Assembly: GCA_025766275.1 (NCBI GenBank)
Contig: JAFKAC010000009.1
Location: 2,232,001-2,296,000, forward strand
Length of the DNA stretch: 64,000 nucleotides
Direction of reading: 5' to 3'
Origin: Lactarius indigo
Lineage: Eukaryota > Basidiomycota > Agaricomycetes > Russulales > Russulaceae
Part shown: positions 1-12,640 of the stretch, in pieces
Layout of the letters: every line of letters starts with the position of its first letter
Numbering within the stretch: position 1 is the first letter of the stretch
Program-made: the position numbers and the translations under genes
Notes under the pieces: generated by a model
The model's database searches: none
Seen by the model: the letters and a program-made list of their open reading frames with translations, nothing else
What the model was told of the DNA's origin: nothing

Positions 1-1
1 A

Positions 2-1077
2 GAGCTTGAGATTGGCGTCCTTAAAGGTTTGTGGGCCACCTTAAAAGGTCAGGGAGCTCCCGAAGGGCTGATGTGCGCGCTACGTCTTTTTTTTTCATTT
101 TAGCGAAAACGAGGAAAGAGGAGATCACACGCTTCGATAAAGCTCAGTCGGATGTGGAATTTGGGAAAATGCTCAAGTCGCGGTTCCTCAGCCCCGAGCA
201 GACGGAACTACAGGCCCAGCTACGCAGAAACATTCGGGTGGGTCCACGAGCACATTGCGGCTCGCGCTGGTGCAAGTACTTACGATCATCTCCTAGTCCA
301 TCCAAGATCGGGCCACAAAAATGGAGGACCACTTACAAGCGTCCAAAAAGAAACTTACTGAATTCAAAACAGGTCGGCCAAGTATCAAGTAAGCACCCAA
401 ACCTCCTTCCCGCTTTGTCCAACCTTTTTATTTTTCACGCACATTTCAGACCGCCGTCACTTGACACGATCCACCGTACCTCCCGAAATATCGATCTCGC
501 GATTCGCCAGCAAACGGTCGATGTGTCAGCGCTCTCGGCGCGTGTTTCCAAGATGAATCTGGACAGTAATAGCCCATTGGGCACGCCGTCACGCACACGG
601 GAGCGGGATGTCGTGCGACGCCCTCTGGACGTGACCCCACACGTTGCAAGCACGACCGCTGCCGCGCTGAATGCCGAACAGTCTGCGCACCGCCTCAAGG
701 AGGCCCTCCTTGCAGTGCGTACCGAGCCTCTACTTAACACGCAAGCCGTGCACGCCAAGCCTGCGCCACGGGCGTTCGACACTCCGCAAAAGGCGAGCGT
801 GGACCCCGCCCCAAGCGCCACCCCAAGCAAAGGGACCAACCTCTTTTCGACTCCTTTTTCGCTTCCTCCCCTTAGCGCGGGCTCAGGATCTTCTTCATCG
901 CCCCCCGCGAGCGCTGGGAGGCGGGGCGGTACCCAGAAGTACCACTCGAAGTCTGTGCCTCTGAAGAGCACGCCAACTGGGGGAACGCCACCGAAGCCCT
1001 CATTTGACTGGGGCCCACTGCCTGGGATCAAACCGATGACGACGCTCTCCTCGGATTTGCGATCGAAGACAGGTTAA
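2..1077 (+). CDS. Nup159/Nup214-like nucleoporin, C-terminal part (5' end outside window)
   Basis: This is the 3' end of a gene entering from the left. My model joins 2-26, 104-237, 297-388 and 450-1077, with all phases consistent; the three introns (77, 59 and 61 nt) have GT-AG ends. The spliced protein has a charged helical part (AKTRKEEITRF, SRFLSPEQTELQAQLRRNIR, MEDHLQASKKKLTEFKTGRP, PPSLDTIHRTSRNIDLAI) followed by a Ser/Pro/Thr-rich tail. That order matches my memory of the C-terminal coiled-coil of basidiomycete Nup159-like proteins, which anchors the cytoplasmic-face mRNA-export subcomplex of the nuclear pore. The FG repeats and beta-propeller expected upstream are not in the window. 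The stop is TAA at 1075-1077. Family assignment is from memory of sequence pattern, so it is good but not certain. Confidence 0.7.
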
Positions 1078-1360
1078 TGAGGGTCGTGTGTTTTTTTCTC
1101 GCATGTATGGGACGGACATTTTTGTTTTGATATTGAGTAGCAAAGCCACGCATGACATGACGAATATGAGATTTTCTACGTCTTTTTTTAGTGCCGTTCC
1201 TCCCCGTCTGAGAACCGACCATCCTCCGGTGCACCGTTAATTTTGGACTCCGAATCTGCTTCGTGGTCGTCACGCAGATGTTCGTTTGGGTCGTAGATGA
1301 TTCCCTCAAGATGAGCGAGCGCAGCCTGTGCAAACACAGAAAAAGGGGCCGATGGAAGGT

Positions 1361-2084
1361 CTAGTAGGGCTGATAGCGGCTATTGTTGACGAAATCGCTG
1401 CGCACCCTTCCGACCTCACTGAGCTCTTCGCCCTCCGCCCCAGTGAAGACTTCAAACTCGCCGCTATCGATGAACGCATCGTCGTCGGCGTCGTCATCTG
1501 ACCCTTGCGGATCGGGATGAAGAGAGGCGCAGATGGACAGCGCCTCGAAAATAGGGTCCACTGTAACAAGTCAAAAAGTTAAACATGTAAAAAGGATGCG
1601 AAGAAACGCACGAGAGTCGGAGGGCTGGGGTGTCAGACTGAGCTCGCGCATGCGCGGTTCCGCGTCCTCGTCGCCATCTGTTGCTACCTCTGCTACTGGA
1701 GAGTCGTCGAGTTGGCAATAGACAAAAGGACCAGATTCGCCGCGCGATATCGCGTGTAGCGTTATGGACGGGTACTCGATCTGAAACGCGCGTCCTGTCG
1801 TGGAGGACTGATACGCGAGGACACTGGACCAGCACGTTAACTATGCGAATCCAGTGACTAAGAGGGAGAACATACCTCTCGATTATGTAGAGCGTGCCGC
1901 GTGCACTGTCCTCCTCGGAGAAGCCATCGAGTGGAGGATCGAAGGCGACAGAGACGTCCTGTACCTTGTGCCTGAGAACGGGAGGGATGTCGGCGAAGGA
2001 GGCAGGGGTAGCGCCAGTGAGCGACCTGTGCTCCTCTTCGGAGATGTGATTCGGAATTGCATCAATGAAGGTCACTGCGGGCAT
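1361..2084 (-). CDS. CLNS1A: pICln / methylosome subunit (nucleotide-sensitive chloride conductance regulator family)
   Basis: Three exons on the minus strand, 2084-1876, 1823-1612 and 1560-1361, give 206 aa in frame, with 52 and 51 nt introns. The start MPAVTFIDAIP was preferred to an upstream in-frame ATG because family members begin near it. Residues about 60-110 hold the PH-like core (GTLYIIESVLAY, RAFQIEYPSITLHAISR, VYCQL). The acidic C-terminal part has the family signature FTGAEGEELSEVGRVRSDF. pICln presents Sm proteins to the PRMT5 methylosome and chaperones snRNP assembly in the cytoplasm. The gene is divergent from the membrane-protein gene at 2461 and convergent with the nucleoporin. 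Nothing looks broken. Confidence 0.87.
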
Positions 2085-2460
2085 CTTTTCCTTGAGGTCA
2101 CCGATGGGCCATCCCGGCCACAGTATAAGCAAAACCACGTGCTCGTCCACAGGATAGCGTTACGTAAGCCGCTATCACAGGCCGGGTGAGGTGAGGTTCT
2201 TCATTCCCAACATCGAATATCCCGCGACCGTGACTCTTCCCACCAAGGGCACAGCATTAATCTGCCAAGCTACCAAAGACAGTCAGTTCGTCACTGGTAT
2301 TAGCCTTGATGCTGCGCTAATCGATAGCACCGCTTCCTTCCTAGGCTTTCATAAGGCCCACGTACACGCCGTTCACGCGCAGCACTTCTCTCCGCTTTCC
2401 TCCCACCGTCAACTCCACCCTATATTCCCCCCGACATCCCGCGTACTTCCGTCGCTCACC
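2085..2460. promoter_or_regulatory. Divergent intergenic promoter region (pICln / membrane protein)
   Basis: This 376 bp stretch separates two head-to-head start codons (2084 minus, 2461 plus), so it should hold both promoters. Just before 2461 it is pyrimidine-rich, as fungal core promoters often are. I see no individual factor site I would defend. Confidence 0.5.
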
Positions 2461-3932
2461 ATGTCATTCTTTGACAAGATCAAAGACAAACTAACCCCTG
2501 AACCATCTGGTGTACCAATCTCAACATCTGCGTCCGGAGGTATTGGTAGTAGACGTGGGGCACTGGGCTTTGAGGACGATGTGTGTACCTTTTCTCTTTT
2601 TGGGTTTTCCTGGGTCTGTTGCGCGTTGCCTAAGTTAAGCGCGTCGTGCTCTATTTTCGAACACTTTTGAACCGTCGTTACGTAACCATGTTCATTCCCT
2701 TGACCTGATCTTCCAATGACCTTGGAGTCAGACGGTACTCTTGTTTTCTTACTTTTTATTCCTGTCTTATGGGTGCTATGGCTCTGGGTTTATCACGTTT
2801 TCTCCCCGTGTATTCCGGATTGTGAGCTGACTGTTCCCTGTTCTCGCAGATGATCGTCTCGAAACCTAGTATTATATGTTATGTATCTCAAGCTTTCTTC
2901 AACTTCCTGGCCATGTGTTGTTTTGCTAGTGTAGCCAGCTTCCAAGCGCACTGGAAGGTGGGACCCTGTATGTATTCCTTCCCCACATGTTCCTGGACGC
3001 GTCACTCAATTTGCGACGCATGTCAATCAAGCCGGATTGACAGGCTTTGCCCTCTTCGTATCTATCACGGGAATATTCCTGTCCCTCTTCTTACTTCTGG
3101 TACCACTGGCAAATGAAAAATTCGACAAGTTGACGCGTGTAGCGCGTGCAATCAAAGAGGATCGTGCCACCTTCGTCTTGGTAGGGACGGGCGCAACCTT
3201 CAGCTTCCTCATAGCGTGGGTTGCACCTACGCACCCTAAAGAACTGGCGTGTTGAACTTTGTCGTGCAGGTTTATCACCACAATTTCTGCTTGGACACAG
3301 GCAGGCTGCAAGAACGCAAAGAACGATCCTCATGCAAAGGCGCTAGGTGATGACTTCACCAAAGGACTGGGGGGCTGGTGTTCCACCAAAAAAGCAGGCG
3401 CCATCTTTTTCTGGCTGGCTTTCGGTGAGTGTCCCCCTGATCAATTTCCTGTGTCGCTGGAATGTTCTGTGTAGGCTTTTGGGCGGGTACCTTGACAATC
3501 GCCGTCCTCGACTGGCGCAAGAACAGGGGCCTTCGCCCACGTGACCCTCCCTTCGAACACCCTGAAGTCGATGAAGGCGACGAAGAATCGACGTATGATG
3601 TGATCCCACCCCTGAAACGAGATGCCGACAGCGATGCAAACTCCCCTTTCGCTGATACCTACCGCTTTTCTGGTGCATCGTCAACTGTGTACGACAGCTC
3701 GGCTGGCTATAACTCTCCTGGGAAGTACAGCATTCCATCTGCCCCTCAGCCACGCCCAAGCCTCGACGCGTATGGTGCATTTTCCGACCCTGCTCCCACC
3801 GGGTTTGCTCCACCCCCAAGCGATAATGGCGTAAAAGGTATGAGCCGGACAATGCAATACGCGGACCCGTATGCGGCGGTGCGCGCATCGGTCGCGTCTG
3901 CGCCAAACTCAACCACATCAACCTATCAATAA
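2461..3932 (+). CDS. Four-helix MARVEL-like membrane protein with disordered tail
   Basis: The model joins 2461-2580, 2850-2967, 3032-3215, 3270-3424 and 3475-3932 (344 aa). All phases agree and the later introns are 50-64 nt. Four hydrophobic segments are clear: YVSQAFFNFLAMCCFASVA, GFALFVSITGIFLSLFLLL, ATFVLVGTGATFSFLIAF and AGAIFFWLAFGFWAGTLTIA. The last two flank a Cys-containing loop (AGCKN ... GGWCSTKKAG). A hydrophilic Ser/Pro-rich cytosolic tail of about 150 residues follows. Four helices with this spacing resemble the fungal MARVEL/Sur7-like group of cortical membrane proteins. The first intron (269 nt) is long for this genome and may hide a small exon, so the N-terminus (MSFFDKIKDKLTPEP) is the least certain part. 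Confidence 0.65.
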
Positions 3933-4133
3933 TGTTAATACGAGGGGAAGGAATGTAGTTGTATCTCCAAGTCACCCAGCTATTATGATGGACTCTGTTA
4001 TATTTCGTTCTACGATGCTTTAGATGACGACCCTTTATATTTATTTGCTCCCGCGTCCGCTTCCGTCGTTGTTGGATTGAGTTGCCCTTGTTGTGATTAT
4101 TATTATGTAAGCTCCTCAAACCGAACCCCCACC

Positions 4134-6894
4134 ATGTCGGGCGGCCAGCAAGGTCTATTCTCAAGCGTTCTCGGCTTTTTATCCCGCGAAGTGCAAGATT
4201 TCGTGTCTACAGCAACAGGCAGCAGCACCAGCGAGGTGAGTGTGCGCAGTTTCGTGATGGTGTTGACTATCAAGATCTCACTCATGGTGCCCTTAATCGC
4301 CATGTGTAGAGAGTTGTTGCATCGACGAGCTCGCGTCACCGCGTGAAAACAAAGCCTAAACGGGAGGCACGGCACTCTAGGAGAGAAAGATTACATCCGA
4401 GCGAGGAAGAAGGCGGTGGTGAAGAGAAAGAATGGCGAGAGCAACAGAATCCGTTTCGCAGATCCGCCCGCCGTGTTCGGCCCCCTCACCACGCGTCCTA
4501 CTCTCCAACACCCTCCCCACCACACGAAACATATCAGAATCGGCGCCGTTCTCCTTCCCCACGACGTCAAAAAACAATACCCTTGAAAAAAGCGGTGCCT
4601 CGTCGCCACCGCCGAACCCCATCCCCGCCACGTCCACACACACCTCCTCTCGATGAGCACGCTTCACACGATGAGCACAGCGATGATGACGCAGACGCAG
4701 AACCCCCCACACAGGAAGAAGAAGCGGAGGAGCGCGCGCCACAACCCCCTTCCCGCGCGTTGCGTCGCCGGCCGTCCATCACGATGCCTGGGGCCCTCTT
4801 CCCTCGCAGCCCCTCGATGGACCCAGCTCCGGCTCCGGCTCCGGCTCCAGCCTCAGCCTCAGCCTCAGCCCCACCCCAGCGCCATGTGCACTTCCCGACT
4901 CAGCCCACCTATTTCAACTACGAGGTGCTCGTGCCGAGCCCGTCAAGCTCCCCGGAGCACCCGCGCCATCCCAGCGCTAGCCCCGTCTCCATCCCCAGTA
5001 GACCCCGCGCGGCATCGGTCAGCGAGGTGACTGGGCGGCGTGCACAGGAGGACGCAGGCGGCGTTTTATCGTCTGGGGCTGCGTGGAAGGAGAAGGGGAA
5101 GCAACGCGCGGCGGATGTTTTGGAGAGCGAAGCGGCCTCGTCGCCCGCGAGGTCGATTTTGAGTGGGGGCGGTCGCGGCGCGAGTGACGCAGAACCCGAT
5201 GCGCAGCGCGCGGACACGTCAGGTGAGATTCGTGTGCGCGGCATGGAGCAAGAGCTGTCCGCCGTGCGAGAGGAACGCAGAGCGCGCGAGAAATGGTGGG
5301 AAACCGAGACGGAAACTACGATGATTCGGGAAGAGAAGGTGGAATACGAAGATAAGATCAAGAAGCTGGAGGAAGAAGTACAACGTCTCAGAGACGAGGT
5401 GCATATTTTCTCTTACCGTATTATTTCTCCTTCTGACGCCCTCCAAAGCTGGCGAAGAGGCCAGCGATGAACTCTACAGATTACTCGTTTTCCATGCCTC
5501 CTCCGCCTCCCCCACCCCCACCCTTACCCCTTGTCCTCCCACGGATACCTACAACTCCTGCGGCGGCGGAGCTTTCCTTTTCTGACATTCGTGCTCATTT
5601 GCGACATACTGGCACGCCAGTCGAGGCTCCGATAAATGCACCGCCCACGGCAAAGAAGCGTGTTGGACAGCCCACGATCGGTGTCCCTGCCGATAAGATG
5701 GCAGCGTTCCTCAAGGAAATGAAGACGGTGCGACTGAGGAAGGTGTTCAACGCGCCAGCGGATATGGGCCGCGAACCTCCCCGTGCGAGTTCTGCAGAAA
5801 CTTCATTCGTCGCCGTGGGTATCCAACGACCTCCACGACCGGCGGATGCCAACGTCGGCGAAAAGCGAAAGAGGGAGGCAGACACGCAGGCGATGGAGAA
5901 CGTGCCGTCAATCAAACGTCGATTGATGATGGGACCCCTCCCACGCTCGGCCGACTCATCGTTCCGCTCCGCAAATAGTAGCTTCTCCTCCCAGTCCCTC
6001 TCCCGGTCTCAAAGCCAAAGCCAACCAGAGGCAGGACCGTCCAAACCTATGCGTTCGTATATACCCGTGCGGGCGTGGCCATCGAGCTCTGTGGATGGGA
6101 CCGACGTGACACCATCCCTCACTTCTGATGGGGATGCAGAGCAGGCGCCCGACGAGCCGCTGCCCCGCACACCCCCCCAGGTCCCAACTACCGTCGCTGA
6201 CGAACCCGAAGAACTGGAAGTTGAGTTACTCCCACCGCCCTCGCCGCCACAGCCGCCCACCAAAAAGGTGACGCCGGTGCCTCGTCCTCCCACTCCCCCT
6301 AGACGAAATCATGCGCCATCATCAGCTCAGGGCCTATTTGACAAGCGTCCGCCACGATCGCCGCTTCCTGCGCCCACGCCGCAAAAGGCGCGCCCCCCAA
6401 CACGGCTCCCGACGCGTCGTCGGAAAATACCACAATCGGACGAAGAAGACGACCCGCTGGCGATCGTGGCGCTCGATCCCCCCCTGGTTATTCGCACGAG
6501 AAGACCTGCGACTGTAACGACGGCGGGGCCCTCTCGACACGCTCGCAAGGGCAGCGCGTCGTCTACGCAGAGCCACGCGCCGAGCAAGGCGACGCGGAGA
6601 CGCACGCTGGACGAGGAGCTGCGTCGCTCGGACGGAGTGACAGAGGACGACCTGTTGGCGCTCGATATTGAACCGCACACATATACCACCGAGGGATCGG
6701 CCAGTGGGCGTACGCGCAGCAGAGGCTTCCTTGCGCATGGTGGAGGTGGCGGCGTCCCGGTTTTCATGGGCACGGAAACGGTGGGCCGCGGGGAGATGAG
6801 TGACGACGAACTGGAGATCATTAACCCCCCATCGCCGCCGCCGCCGAGAAGAAAGAGGGGGCACACCACCGCCACCAACACGCGAAGAAGATGA
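4134..6894 (+). CDS. Large proline/serine-rich protein with a short coiled coil, function unknown
   Basis: Three exons, 4134-4235, 4310-5398 and 5449-6894, give 878 aa; both introns are phase 0 (GTGAGT and GTGCAT donors). I do not recognise the family. A short N-terminus (MSGGQQGLFSSVLGFLSREV) is followed by a basic, Arg/Pro-rich disordered stretch. A predicted coiled coil (MEQELSAVREERRAREKWW ... KLEEEVQRLRDE) lies near residues 350-400, then a polyproline run (SMPPPPPPPPPLPLV). The C-terminal half alternates Pro-rich and Arg-rich segments and ends TNTRRR. The polyproline tract directly after a coiled coil invites a formin or profilin idea, but no FH2 domain is present. The codon pattern stays coding-like throughout and the stop is TGA at 6892. 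Confidence 0.65.
4822..4872 (+). repeat. Hexanucleotide microsatellite inside the coding region
   Basis: Tandem copies of a GGCTCC/AGCCTC hexamer encode Pro-Ala then Ser-Ala dipeptides (PAPAPAPAPASASASAP). The unit length keeps frame, so copy number can vary without breaking the protein. Confidence 0.8.
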
Positions 6895-6931
6895 TCGTAA
6901 TTTCGTCAGGGGCACACACACACGGATCTAC

Positions 6932-7126
6932 TGTGATATCCAGACTCGTATCTTCGTGAACTTTGTTTCTGTTCACCTTCTTTCATCTCAATCACATGTT
7001 TGTCTTGTCTTGGTTTTCCTTGTAGTCCTCGCTTTCGTTTTTTTTTGTAGTCGTTGTCCCAGCCCGTCCGCACGTCGTATGGCCTATTTACCGTTTGTCG
7101 AACCTAATTTTATCTTGTGGCGCTTT
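6932..7126. repeat. Imperfect direct repeat, left copy (partner at 12392-12513)
   Basis: The block starting TGTGATATCCAGACTCGTAT recurs at 12392 as TGTGATTTCAGACTCGTAT and stays alignable for about 54 bp. A second block, CGTTTGTCGAACCTAATTTT, recurs at 12480 as CGTTTTTCGAACCAAATTTT. Order and orientation are the same in both places, but the spacer between blocks is longer here. This copy lies just 3' of the proline-rich gene; the other lies just 5' of the Nudix gene. Confidence 0.7.
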
Positions 7127-10100
7127 AATGAAGCGCTGATGGGTCGGACGGAAGCTGGTTGGTCCTGTACTTCTTCGAGCAAGCTTCGACCTCGGGTGAA
7201 GTTGTCCCGGAGCTGTCTCGCACTTGGCGGGCTTCGAACGCCGTTTTTAACGTGCTTGCAGCACCAATCATCGTTTTTACCCTTTTTCTCGATGTCTGCG
7301 CATTCACTTTTGTTCTCACTAATCTGTAATAATAGGGCTTCCAAAACGGTTGTTCCCGGTTTCGCAATCACGCAGTAATTTAGATAGGTCAGACGCCGCG
7401 AGTGGATCCTATTTAGATGCGGGGTGCGAAGGCCGTGGACCGGATTTGGGACGTGTTTGCGCGTGGCTTTCCTGTAAGTTGTTTTCCCTTTCAACCTCCT
7501 TTGGTGCAGCGGGGTTGTTTAGGATAAAATGGACGTTGGCCTGACAGCGTTGCATATAAGTGTGGAGGATGTTGGCGTGTGGTGGGCGTGGTAGACGCAG
7601 GTAGTGTCGCAGGGGCACTGCGCGCCTTAGGCGGAACCTAGATACGAGGATGGTCCACCGCAATCTGGATGGGCTGTAGGGGTGTTCTTCCCCTGGGCAC
7701 TCTTTCCTTTTGCCGTCATTGACAGCTTGCCATAAGGGGTGTGAGCGCTGTGAGTCCTCGGTAAGTGTACGGGTGTTGGGGCACACCTCTTCTTTAAAAA
7801 CCCCATATTTATTCTGGGTTATTCCGGGATACATGCCAGAGCAATAACTGGCCGTAGCTATGAACCGCTACTACATTTATGAGATACGTAGTCCTATAGA
7901 GGTGCTCCGAGTCGTACGTAAATAACTGAGTTGGAATAGAATAAATGGGGGCCACCCGCGTGTCTGCCATAGATTGTCTGGGCGGGCGTCGAACGCCGAA
8001 AGTTTCGTTGATAGTATCAGAATAGAATAAGAGAGGAGACATACTTCTCAGCGATAGTACACCGGGGGGAGGGGGGACCGGAGTCAGCGTGGCTTCCCTG
8101 TATGTAAGCTAAGAAGAAATTTGAGAAGAACACAGAGAGAACATAGGGTTTCCACATGGTGGCAAGAATTCAAAGTCCTCATTTTCCTCTGTCTTTGTCC
8201 TTCAAATTATCCTCCGTGAATATTGTCCTCCATGAATACTAACCCAAGTAATCAAAGTCCGACTCGTACGAGTACAAATTATATTTTCCACAGTTTTTCA
8301 CCGAAGGACCGATTCCTGGACCCAGTGAGTTGAACGTTACTGGGCGCCCATCGCATTGAGATAGAGAGAAGTAAACGGGGACTCGGAATTAACTCAGAGC
8401 AGCTCGACAGGAACAAGAAGCAGATGACCACTTTTCGAGGTGAGGATCGAGTCCGGTGGTCCACGAATCATATACAGAAACGGTTCTAATTTTCTTGGCT
8501 CATGTCCAGTCAACGGGCTTCGAGAGCGGTTAGGGTGCCCTGTAGCATGACATCACGAGTAGGTGGCGAACGCGGGTTACTTGAGAGATTCTGTACATCA
8601 CGATCAACGTTTGTACGTATGTAAAGTAATGTCATGACTAGCAAGCATTAAAAAATGTAACGACCAATTTGGAGAATCGGCATCCAACTTCCCGTAGAAA
8701 CATGGACGGCGCCGATAATTACGATGTCGCTATCTTGGATGCCGCTTGGCCCGATCCGCCATGATCCACGTCGTTCGTCTCTACATCCCGGGTCTACTTC
8801 GCAAACCTAGAAAGCAAAGTTCGATACACAATTAATCAATTCTTACGCGGTAGCGTCAAAAGTCAGACCTGAAGAAAAGCCTCCACAGTCCGACCGTTAT
8901 GGCGAATGAACCCAGCCATACTGATGGAACCATGCGTGCCCGTAGGCTCACGAGTCGGAATCTGGCGCTTGAACTCTTTGTAGCCAGGCCACTAATATTT
9001 ACAGTGAACGAATTCAGTGAGTGAATGCACAACAATCGTGGCCTTACTAACAATAATACGGATGTATGTGCTCGACCTTTGACCAAGCGGCGCGGGATGA
9101 TTTGCGTCTCGGAGATCATGGCATTGGCTACTGGTGGACGCTGCCAGAGAAATTCCAACCTTCGCTCTCGAAAAAGATAGGCATCTGCAAATGGGCCTCC
9201 ACGACATGCCGTCTTCTATCAGAGGTATTCTGGGGAAACCACATCATTTGAGGGACCACTGTCCCCCTGTCCACAATGCTGCGGTCAAGTAGACAATAAC
9301 CTGGTAGGCTAGAATGCTGGGCTGGGATGTGGGAGAGGGCAGGGTGGGGGAAGAAGAAACAACCCTCCCTCTCAGCGTAGGACAAGGCCATGGGCAGGGG
9401 GACGAGGGGACTCTTTAGAAGGTTCCGAAAGTACTGTTCAGCTACCTGACTTTGGAAAGTCTGGGATATATAGCCATCGACGAGGAGGGTCTAGAATAAG
9501 GAAAGAAAGGGTCAAATCGAATGAACTTCAAGTAACACACAAGGGGCGGCCCTCCTCACCTGAACGCTACTCATCGCTTGCAATGGAAGGATCGGGAAAT
9601 GATGGTAGGAGGGGAGCCATTGCTGACTTTATGAGCTCCGTGACGGGGCCAGCGAAACGTGAGGCCAGGAATTCGTTCTCCAGCGAGAAGAGTATATAAC
9701 GCATGTAACGCACAGTGAGGTAAATTGTGGGCAGTCAAACAAAGATATCGTCGCAGTTTTTTTGCGTCCATCCCCGAAGAAAGTATTCACCTATTGAGGG
9801 GATCATTTTTTTCCCACTGGGTTGGGGCATCATTTGGCACTGGATTTTTGGGTTTCGTTTTCTGTTTTTGGAGATTGGGGCGGCGTGCATTCAGTGGCGG
9901 GGCTGTCGACTGGAAAAATAGCGTAAAACGGGTGAAAAAAGCACGATACTTCCCATGGCCTCGTGCCAATTAGCCGAGCGCGACCCAGGGTAATAACTAC
10001 ACCGGGGACAAAAGTAGGTCGGTCCCGACGTGGTGGCATTTTACGATCCAACATCTTGACGACGCGGAGACGGGAAACGAAACGCCTGTGTCCGAAGCCG

Positions 10101-12391
10101 CCGGGCGAGTGGCGCTCCACCAGAACTCTGGGTCATTCTTTCCTTAGATGCTCTTTATAGTAATGATTAGCTATGAGATGCCAGAGTGTGGTGAGTATAC
10201 TGGGGATAAGGACTGCGTGCTTAGGCTTGTGATCTGGCGTGTGTAGGCCTGCCCCCCCCCCAATGCCGTGGGTCTCCGAACTCTGACAGTATCTGATGGT
10301 GTCGCGATCTGACTTCGTGGATTTGCGTTTGTTAACGCAGAACGCGAGAGCGCCGATTGCAGAACTGGCACTCTTGCGCGTTGATGAAATCAAGGTTACG
10401 GGCGAGAAGCAACCCAAAATCCCGAGCCCGGTGTAGCTGGACTAGAAACAAGGAGGGAGTGTGAGAGAAGGCCTCTGCATGGACGTTGTCTGTCTTCTGA
10501 GGGAGGTCGTCAATCCCAATTCCTGTTTGACATACGCAACGTCATCAACTGCGACACGTCAGCGTTCTCGCTGTATTTGGGTGGAGGAAAGAACGCTCTC
10601 AGGGAGATATCTTCGTTGGCCTTTGGTACGTCCGCGCGAGCTCTTCGATAATCCCAGTCGTCTGTTTGGACGGCTGTGCCCACAACACCGAAAATATAGG
10701 AGACACGCATGGGAAGTCTCGAACGACCGGCGGAATTGGCCGAGGCAGACCAAGGTGTTCTCGTCAGCGGAGAGAGACAATCGTACGAAGCTCGTGCTAG
10801 TGTAGGACGGTGCGCGTTAGCACAGCCGGGCGTAGTTACTGAGCAGGCGATCGTTATGGATGATTTGAATCAGTCGACTACCTCATAATGCATAAATGCC
10901 AAGCCGCATTAAGGGAAGAACGCATAAATGTCAGACCGCATAAGGTGATAACGCATCAATGCCACATCGGTATGATGCTGCACAACTTTTGGTCGGAAGC
11001 ACACACAGCACAGCCCGGGTAAATGCACGGAAAAAATTCATTGTGCGTGCTATATATTGTACAGGCTAGATCAAAAATACTGTAGTACAGGACAACGGAG
11101 ACTTACTGTAGTTCTTTTCACCGTTTTATGTTTTATTAGGAATTCAGTGTAGCACATAAACACCAATTCCTGGTCCCAGTCTTGGTCCCAATGCCCACTG
11201 GCAGTTTGTTGCCGCAAAGTGATGGAGTGGTTGACGTCACTGGTTGTTTAAACCATGAAACGGTATAAACGCACAGGACCGAGCAAAAGTACACGGTGAG
11301 TTAGAAACTGATGGGACACTGGGACACAAAGGTAACCCATCGCCGTACCACACAAACAACAAGTTGCGTGACCATGACAATTCGAGTGTTTGTGAAAAGG
11401 ACACCCGGGAGTGGTGTGCGTATTCATTCGAAAGCAGTTTGGTCGAAACGAGACTTCGAGAACGAAAAGGAGGTAGTGCGGATACAAAAAAACGAAGGCC
11501 AACGTGAACCGGCGGGTGATCACCACCCCTACAAGTGCGACGGTGCGATCGCACCGGGTCGATCTGTCCTTGCTTCTCTTTGTGGTGGACACCAGGTCAG
11601 CGTCACTCCCCTTTCTGCGTTCTGTCGTCAACCGTTTCAACATCATCTGGTTATACCTAGTGTCATGGCCGGGTCCAGGGCCTCCCAATTGGCGTGAGGT
11701 GGTACCAGGAAAATGAGCGAAAGACAAGAAGGAAAGTACTCCCTCCACGTCCTTGTTTTGGTTTTTCCTTTTTCATTCGCTTCTCCTTCGCTCAGGCGAA
11801 GCAAGTGTCTGCGAAGGAGTGACACGCATTTGAAATCTCCCAACAAAACCTATTCTCTCTCCCGCGCTGTCTGTGAAAACGGTGCATGTCTTCTCAGTTG
11901 GATGGCATAGAATCCCTACTGAGAAGGAAAAAGACTTGGGGAAAAGACAGGTGAAGAGAAGTGTGGAACGGAAGCGGTCCGATTTTTTTTTGGGTATGTA
12001 CGCGATTTACTAATAGATAGTAACTAGGTACTGGTCAAAAAATAAAATAAAATCGTAACTAGCTAGATAGCTCTACTATGCCCCCATCTGGTTTCCACGA
12101 GTGCCAATTGGGACTGGCTTACTTCGGTTGCTTTGGGAGGAAAGCATGTGCAGCGACTTGGCCCCAAAGCCACCTGAGGACTATAACAGTTGTGCAGAAG
12201 CGCTCATAGTTTAGCATCACCCACGCAACTTCAAGTTACTCTGTCAGTAAGGTGTCTCGGCTCCCGGCTATTCGACCAGGTGACTTAGGTGGCCACGCTG
12301 TCTTGGCACCTTTTACCCTGTAATTACTTGACTCTAAGAGTTCAAGGAAAGTAAGTTTTCATGGGCAGGGAAACGGGGCACGCGAATTTAT
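7127..12391. other. Gene-poor 5.3 kb stretch
   Basis: No reading frame here shows a recognisable family pattern or a convincing chain of spliced exons. The only local structures I can defend are the short tandem repeat at 10889-10975 and the flanking direct repeat. A weak coding-like patch on the minus strand at 9430-9760 is listed among rejected items. The stretch could be an old insertion or decayed repeats. Confidence 0.5.
10889..10975. repeat. Short tandem repeat, about three units of 31-33 bp
   Basis: The motif TGCATAAATGCCAAGCCGCA recurs as CGCATAAATGTCAGACCGCA and CGCATCAATGCCACATCGG, with roughly even spacing. It lies in non-coding sequence. Confidence 0.6.
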
Positions 12392-12513
12392 TGTGATTTC
12401 AGACTCGTATCTTCGTGAATATTGTTTCTTTTCACCTTGTTTCAGACTTATCCCGACCTCATGTTCGCCGTTTCTTTTCGTTTTTCGAACCAAATTTTAT
12501 CGAGCGGCGCTTT
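12392..12513. repeat. Imperfect direct repeat, right copy
   Basis: Partner of 6932-7126. It ends about 130 bp before the Nudix start codon, so it lies in that gene's promoter region. Confidence 0.7.
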
Positions 12514-12640
12514 GTTACACCCACACCAAGACCCACACAGCATCAAGCAAAGCATCGGATGTAAATCTACTTTGGTCCGTCCGTGATCGTTCCGCCTCCA
12601 TCGGAACCGAGTCAGACCTTACTCTTGCTCCCGTACCACC

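Noticed and set aside
435..1031. 198-codon minus-strand frame opposite the nucleoporin
   Set aside because: It is the shadow of a GC-rich coding exon: the plus frame has the splice-consistent family match.
9430..9760. Minus-strand patch reading MRYILFSLENEFLASRFAGP, a possible intron, then TLLVDGYISQTFQ, reminiscent of the LLVDGF motif of the dioxygenase at 24-26 kb
   Set aside because: Only a five-residue motif is shared. The flanking HxD, zinc and C-terminal motifs are absent, and the first exon has a stop before its donor site. Probably chance or a very old relic.
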